From NCBI GenBank assembly GCA_913041095.1, contig CAJWIB010000087.1:1-8944 (forward strand): DNA of 8,944 bases, written 5' to 3'. The notes below the pieces were generated by a model. It made no database searches. It was not told where the DNA came from and saw nothing but the letters and a program-made list of their open reading frames with translations. Below are positions 6,759-8,944 of the stretch, one piece after another. How positions within the stretch are numbered: position 1 is the first letter of the stretch; every line of letters starts with the position of its first letter. Source of the DNA: an uncultured Rhodospirillaceae bacterium (GTDB taxonomy: Bacteria > Pseudomonadota > Alphaproteobacteria > Rhodospirillales > UBA2165). Both the position numbers and the translations under genes were made by a program.

Positions 6759-7541
6759 ATGTCATTTAATATTGAAGAAGTGCTAGAGATCGTCGAAGAA
6801 GCCGGCCAGCTTGCCTTGCTCTATTACGGTAAAGTATCGCGTACGTTGAAGTCCGATATGACAATTGTTACCGAAGCCGATGAAGCCATCGAAAACTTCC
6901 TCAAAGTGTCATTGACCGCGCTGGCACCCGATTACGGTTTTATTGGTGAGGAAACAGAAGAAAACAAAGAACCCGCAAATGGTGAGACGCGTTCCTGGGT
7001 GGTGGACGCCCTGGACGGAACCATGGCGTTCGCCGCCGGAATATCAATCTGGACGCCGGCAGTCCATATTGTCGATGGCAGCAAACCGATCGCCGGTGCC
7101 TGCATCAATCCTGTGACCGACGAATTGTTCTGGGCTGATGAAGAAGGCGGCGCCTATTGCAACGGCTCTCCTTTGCAGGTCAACCCATCAACCAGCCTGG
7201 AGCGCAACAGTATTATCATCGGGCCAACCAATCATCATCAACTCTACAAAGTCGATTTTCCTGGCCGTATTTACAGCATGGGCGCACCTATTTACCAACT
7301 GTGTCAGACCGCCAAAGGCACGGTGCCGGCGATGTTTTTTAATCCGGCGATTTATATTTGGGACTTGGTATTACCGTCCTTGCTCATTGAACGCGCCGGC
7401 GGCGTTCTGGTTTATGAATCAGGAAGACCCGTCGATATCGCTGAACTTATGGATCGCAGCCGCGTTCCTGAAACCGTTTTTGCCGGCAACAAAGAGATGG
7501 TGGATATTCTTCGCCAGCAGGTTACTTATATCGGCAAATGA
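6759..7541 (+). CDS. Inositol-monophosphatase-family phosphatase
   Basis: This 260-residue protein belongs to the Mg2+-dependent, Li+-sensitive phosphatase superfamily (IMPase, HisN-type histidinol phosphatase, CysQ, FBPase). The metal-binding residues are present: VTEAD near 37-41, Gly-Glu-Glu at 63-65, the motif WVVDALDGT at 80-88 (Asp83, Asp86, Thr88), and Trp-Asp at 201-202 followed by ERAGG at 211-215. The usual AAG after the last WD is replaced (WDLVLPS), which may alter the substrate pocket. It starts 12 bp after the swivel-domain gene, with AAGGTAAAG (6745-6753) as ribosome-binding region, so the two are almost certainly cotranscribed. It probably removes a phosphate from an intermediate or product of the phosphotransferase pathway, or recycles an unwanted phosphoester. 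A housekeeping inositol phosphatase is less likely here, but its substrate cannot be assigned. Confidence 0.9.
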   Translation: MSFNIEEVLEIVEEAGQLALLYYGKVSRTLKSDMTIVTEADEAIENFLKVSLTALAPDYGFIGEETEENKEPANGETRSWVVDALDGTMAFAAGISIWTPAVHIVDGSKPIAGACINPVTDELFWADEEGGAYCNGSPLQVNPSTSLERNSIIIGPTNHHQLYKVDFPGRIYSMGAPIYQLCQTAKGTVPAMFFNPAIYIWDLVLPSLLIERAGGVLVYESGRPVDIAELMDRSRVPETVFAGNKEMVDILRQQVTYIGK

Positions 7542-7593
7542 TATTAGGAATTATCAACGAAGAATCATTAACAAATATTGATTTTAATAATAC

Positions 7594-7601
7594 GGAGGAG
7601 G
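7594..7601 (+). promoter_or_regulatory. Strong ribosome-binding site that decides the start of the binding-protein gene
   Basis: GGAGGAGG ends five bases before the ATG at 7607 and is the strongest Shine-Dalgarno match in the window. It favours 7607 over the in-frame ATG at 7538, which overlaps the phosphatase stop as ATGA but has no purine-rich site in front. Strong initiation fits the excess of binding protein over membrane components usual for ABC importers. Confidence 0.8.
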
Positions 7602-7606
7602 TTACT

Positions 7607-8929
7607 ATGTCAGATAATAAAAAAATACCGACTAAAAATTTGCCAATAAAATCCGCCAAAATTGATCGGCGGCAATTCATTAAATCCACTGCTATCGGTG
7701 TAGGCGCCGCAGCTATCTCCAGCAGCATCGGCTTTCCTGCCATGGCAAAATCAAAGACCATTAAAATCGGCTATGTGACGCCCAAAACTGGTCCTTTGGC
7801 GCCTTTTGCCGAAGCCGATAGTTTTGCCGTGTCCCTGGCTCAGAAAGCTTTCGCCAATGGTATCAAGGTTGGTGGAGCAACCCATCCCGTTAAAATTATC
7901 ATGAAAGACAGCCAATCCAATCCCAATCGGGCGGCGGCGGTCGCCAGCGACCTGATCGTCAAAGACGAGGTAGATGTCATGCTTGTGTCTTCGACGCCGG
8001 AGACCACAAATCCCGTATCCGATCAATGCGAAGTCAATGAAGTTCCTTGCGTCTCGACTGTCGCGCCTTGGCAGCCTTGGTTCTTCACTCGTGGCGGCAA
8101 GCCGGGCGTAGGATTTAAATGGACTTATCACTTCTTCTGGGGTTTGGAAGACGTCATTTCGGTCTTCACTAATATGTGGGGTAAATTGGATACTGGCAAA
8201 GTTGTCGGCGGCATGTTCCCCAATGACGGCGACGGTAACGCCTGGGGTGATAAGAAGCTGGGCTTCCCACCGGTACTTGCTAAAAAGGGCTATAAGTTGA
8301 TCGATCCAGGCCGCTATCAAAATCTGACAGACGATTTCTCTGCGCAGATTTCCGCCTTCAAGAGCGGCGGTGTAGATATCGTCACGGGCGTCATGATCCC
8401 ACCTGACTTCACAAACTTCTGGATTCAAGCGAAGCAGCAAGGCTTCCGTCCCAAGGCGGCCTCCATCGGCAAGGCGATCCTGTTCCCAGTGGTCGTCGAG
8501 GGATTGGGTGAAAGCGGCCACAATCTGTCGAGCGAAATTTGGTGGAGTCCGTCCCATCCGTTTAAGTCCTCTCTCACCGGACAGTCATCCGCCCAACTGG
8601 CGCATGCCTATACGGCGGCAACGAAAAAACAATGGACCCAACCCATCGGCTTCGCCCACGCGCTGTTTGAGGTTGCCGCCGATGTTATCAAACGCACCCA
8701 GGATGTCGGCAGCAACGCTGCCGTACTAGATGCCTTGACCAAAACCAATATTAACAGTGTCGTCGGTCCTATTGCCTGGAAACCAGGCCCCTTTAAAAAT
8801 GTCGCAAAAACGCCGTTGGTCGGCGGTCAATGGCGGCTGGGCGGCAAATACAAGTACGATCTCGTCATCACCTCCAACGAAACCGCGCCGATGATCCCGA
8901 CTGGTGGTGATATGCAACCAATTACCTAA
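7607..8929 (+). CDS. Tat-exported periplasmic substrate-binding protein of a LIV-type ABC importer
   Basis: This 440-residue protein is a Leu/Ile/Val-type (Peripla_BP_6) binding protein that captures the solute in the periplasm for LivH/LivM/LivG/LivF. The N-terminus is a twin-arginine signal: DRRQFIKST at 20-28, a hydrophobic stretch at about 29-44, and an Ala-Met-Ala site with likely cleavage after residue 47. The mature part opens with IKIGYVTPKTGPLAPF, the family's usual first strand and loop, and continues with the KDEVDVMLVSSTPETTNPVSD region near 123-143. It is longer than classical LivK (near 370 residues), as in many LIV-type proteins for non-amino-acid ligands. It lies 65 bp behind the phosphatase gene, at the end of the catabolic unit, while the matching membrane and ATPase genes are divergent. 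An in-frame start at 7538 would add 23 residues before an already complete signal. The ligand is unknown, presumably the pathway substrate. Confidence 0.93.
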   Translation: MSDNKKIPTKNLPIKSAKIDRRQFIKSTAIGVGAAAISSSIGFPAMAKSKTIKIGYVTPKTGPLAPFAEADSFAVSLAQKAFANGIKVGGATHPVKIIMKDSQSNPNRAAAVASDLIVKDEVDVMLVSSTPETTNPVSDQCEVNEVPCVSTVAPWQPWFFTRGGKPGVGFKWTYHFFWGLEDVISVFTNMWGKLDTGKVVGGMFPNDGDGNAWGDKKLGFPPVLAKKGYKLIDPGRYQNLTDDFSAQISAFKSGGVDIVTGVMIPPDFTNFWIQAKQQGFRPKAASIGKAILFPVVVEGLGESGHNLSSEIWWSPSHPFKSSLTGQSSAQLAHAYTAATKKQWTQPIGFAHALFEVAADVIKRTQDVGSNAAVLDALTKTNINSVVGPIAWKPGPFKNVAKTPLVGGQWRLGGKYKYDLVITSNETAPMIPTGGDMQPIT

Positions 8930-8944
8930 AGGATGTTTTTTTGA

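Noticed and set aside
7751..8557. Long open frame (268 codons) on the minus strand inside the binding-protein gene.
   Set aside because: It lies wholly antisense to a well-supported gene, shows no recognisable domain, and is explained by the codon bias of the sense gene.
8930..8944. Start of another gene or a terminator after the binding-protein stop (ATG at 8933, run of seven T at 8936-8942).
   Set aside because: The frame from 8933 stops after two codons, no convincing stem precedes the T-run, and too little sequence remains to judge.

Overview
The window reads as chromosomal DNA of a Gram-negative bacterium, most likely a proteobacterium. The signs are a twin-arginine-exported periplasmic binding protein, a LIV-type ABC importer, an IclR regulator and a base composition that looks close to half G+C by eye (not computed). 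I cannot fix the class. It looks like a catabolic locus: two divergent transcription units around a 267-bp control region (2585-2851).

Leftward unit (minus strand, 2584 to 1): an IclR-family regulator, then LivG-type and LivF-type ATPases, then the N-terminal 119 codons of a LivH-type permease that runs off the window edge. All three junctions are 4-base ATGA stop/start overlaps, so regulator and importer look translationally coupled. A LivM-type second permease is not in view.

Rightward unit (plus strand, 2852 to 8929): a stand-alone PEP-synthase-type ATP-grasp subunit; an amidohydrolase of the ACMSD/aromatic decarboxylase family; a 152-bp gap with a perfect 26-bp palindrome and a possible promoter; a helical protein ending in a phosphohistidine swivel domain; an inositol-monophosphatase-family phosphatase; and a Tat-exported LIV-type substrate-binding protein that would serve the divergent importer.

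The main point of interest is the enzyme set. The first and third rightward genes together make a split dikinase-type phosphotransferase (ATP-grasp on one chain, phosphohistidine on the other) without the PEP/pyruvate TIM barrel of true PEP synthase. The known enzymes it most resembles are phenylphosphate synthase of anaerobic phenol degraders and, as a single chain, rifampin phosphotransferase. With a decarboxylase-family amidohydrolase between the two subunits and a sugar/inositol-phosphatase-like protein behind them, the layout suggests import of a small, perhaps aromatic or hydroxylated carboxylated compound, ATP-dependent phosphorylation through phosphohistidine, decarboxylation (or carboxylation) and dephosphorylation. 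Substrate, order of steps and products are inference; no gene here identifies the compound. The UbiD-type carboxylase and CBS-domain third subunit of the classical phenol system are absent from the window.
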